Of a stretch of 6,079 nucleotides of DNA, positions 5,739-6,079 are shown in pieces. Origin of the DNA: Phycisphaerae bacterium (GTDB lineage: Bacteria; Planctomycetota; Phycisphaerae; Tepidisphaerales; Tepidisphaeraceae); NCBI GenBank assembly GCA_014380825.1, contig JACMJD010000609.1, forward strand, positions 1-6,079, read 5' to 3'. Position 1 is the stretch's first letter; each line of letters begins with the position of its first letter. The notes beneath the pieces were generated by a model. The model searched no databases. It was not told the DNA's origin and saw nothing but the letters and a program-made list of their open reading frames with translations. A program made the translations under genes and the position numbers.

Positions 5739-5790
5739 CGAATTTATACCGAATTCAGCCCGCTTCACACCAACTTTTCGACGAATTCGT
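5739..5790. promoter_or_regulatory. Three CGAATT motifs in the divergent intergenic region; possible operator
   Basis: CGAATT occurs at 5739-5744, 5750-5755 and 5782-5787, at start spacings of 11 and 32 bases, close to whole helical turns. The last copy sits in the perfect 10-base palindrome acgaattcgt (5781-5790). The first two copies flank the TATA-like box of the minus-strand gene. Binding by a regulator is inference. Confidence 0.3.
5743..5773 (-). promoter_or_regulatory. Weak candidate promoter of the secreted LTxxQ-like gene
   Basis: On the minus strand TATAAA (complement of 5743-5748) is preceded, at a long 19-base spacing, by TTGGTG (complement of 5768-5773). Transcription would start about 50 bases before the GTG at 5686. 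The -10 is good, while the -35 and spacing are poor. Confidence 0.35.
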
Positions 5791-5874
5791 GACAGGTCTG
5801 GCAATATCCGACGCACCGTCTCGTCTACCTGTGGCCCTCAATTGATAGTTCCCCAGATTCTCAGGAGACCACAC

Positions 5875-6079
5875 ATGCCGACCCGTCGCATCGCCCGATA
5901 CTTCGCCGTGCTCGTTATCGCGTTTGGCGCGTTCACAACCCGCGCGGACGCAAACGCCGATCAAAGCAAGCCGATCGTGGCTGTGTTCAAGATCGAATCC
6001 GCGGTCGTGGAAACACCCGGCGAGAACCTCAGTCTCTTCGGCAAGGCGCCCACCTCGCTGCGCGATCTGACCACGCGCA
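5875..6079 (+). CDS. Probable S49 family peptidase (SppA-like), N-terminal part
   Basis: The ATG at 5875 is preceded by AGGAGA (5863-5868) with a 6-base gap, and the frame stays open to the window edge, giving 68 residues. Residues 1-26 look like a signal peptide: MPTRRIAR, a hydrophobic core, and an ADA|N site. The mature start KPIVAVFKIESAVVETPG, then LSLFGKAPTSLRDL, resembles the opening of S49 signal-peptide-peptidase/protease IV proteins: a first beta strand followed by a '...tlrdl' helix. The catalytic Ser and Lys lie outside the window, so activity cannot be judged. The family cleaves signal peptides and membrane fragments at or outside the inner membrane (family knowledge). The S49 match is short, so another secreted planctomycete protein remains possible. 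No clear promoter is visible upstream. Confidence 0.6.
   Translation, partial: MPTRRIARYFAVLVIAFGAFTTRADANADQSKPIVAVFKIESAVVETPGENLSLFGKAPTSLRDLTTR

Noticed and set aside
1..6079. A defence, toxin-antitoxin or mobile-element system
   Set aside because: No nuclease, transposase, integrase, helicase, toxin motif, attachment repeat or CRISPR spacing was found; the recognisable genes are housekeeping or envelope genes.

Overview
The window looks like part of a Planctomycetota chromosome, perhaps a Phycisphaerae/Tepidisphaera-like lineage. I infer this from the GC-rich, GATC-rich DNA, a secreted protease starting with a 'KDG...G.I' module, a TlpA-like redoxin, an LTxxQ-type secreted protein and an S49 peptidase-like start of planctomycete flavour. 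No rRNA gene is present to confirm it. I see no transposase, integrase, CRISPR array, tRNA or phage gene; this reads as ordinary chromosomal housekeeping and envelope DNA.

Layout, left to right. (1) The C-terminal end of a TlpA-like thioredoxin-fold protein on the + strand, closed by an intrinsic terminator. (2) A promoter-like sequence, then a large secreted TPR + trypsin-like serine protease (+) with an intact His/Asp/Ser triad and no PDZ domain. (3) A hairpin-rich convergent gap with a long near-palindrome, a bidirectional terminator and two smaller hairpins. (4) A minus-strand 89-residue coiled-coil protein with an unusually regular heptad pattern. (5) About 295 bases without a convincing gene, carrying a run of short-loop hairpins, two with GNRA tetraloops when read on the minus strand. 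(6) A minus-strand Memo-family (AmmeMemoRadiSam protein B-like) protein with all metal-site residues and an extra segment of about 30 residues. (7) Divergent from it, a + strand protein with a long disordered tail and a two-helix membrane hairpin, then trxA with its own promoter, which starts inside the upstream stop codon, and a perfect-palindrome terminator. (8) A minus-strand small secreted LTxxQ/Spy-like protein. (9) A divergent intergenic region with repeated CGAATT motifs, and the first 68 codons of a probable S49 (SppA-like) peptidase running off the right edge.

The genes do not form one operon: directions alternate, and terminators and promoters separate most units. The common theme is the cell envelope and protein quality control (redoxin, secreted protease, Spy-like protein, probable SppA) plus cytoplasmic thioredoxin. 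I found no convincing new multi-gene system. The best leads are the structured gap 2747-2934 with the downstream heptad protein, the insertion in the Memo protein, and the TPR-protease architecture.
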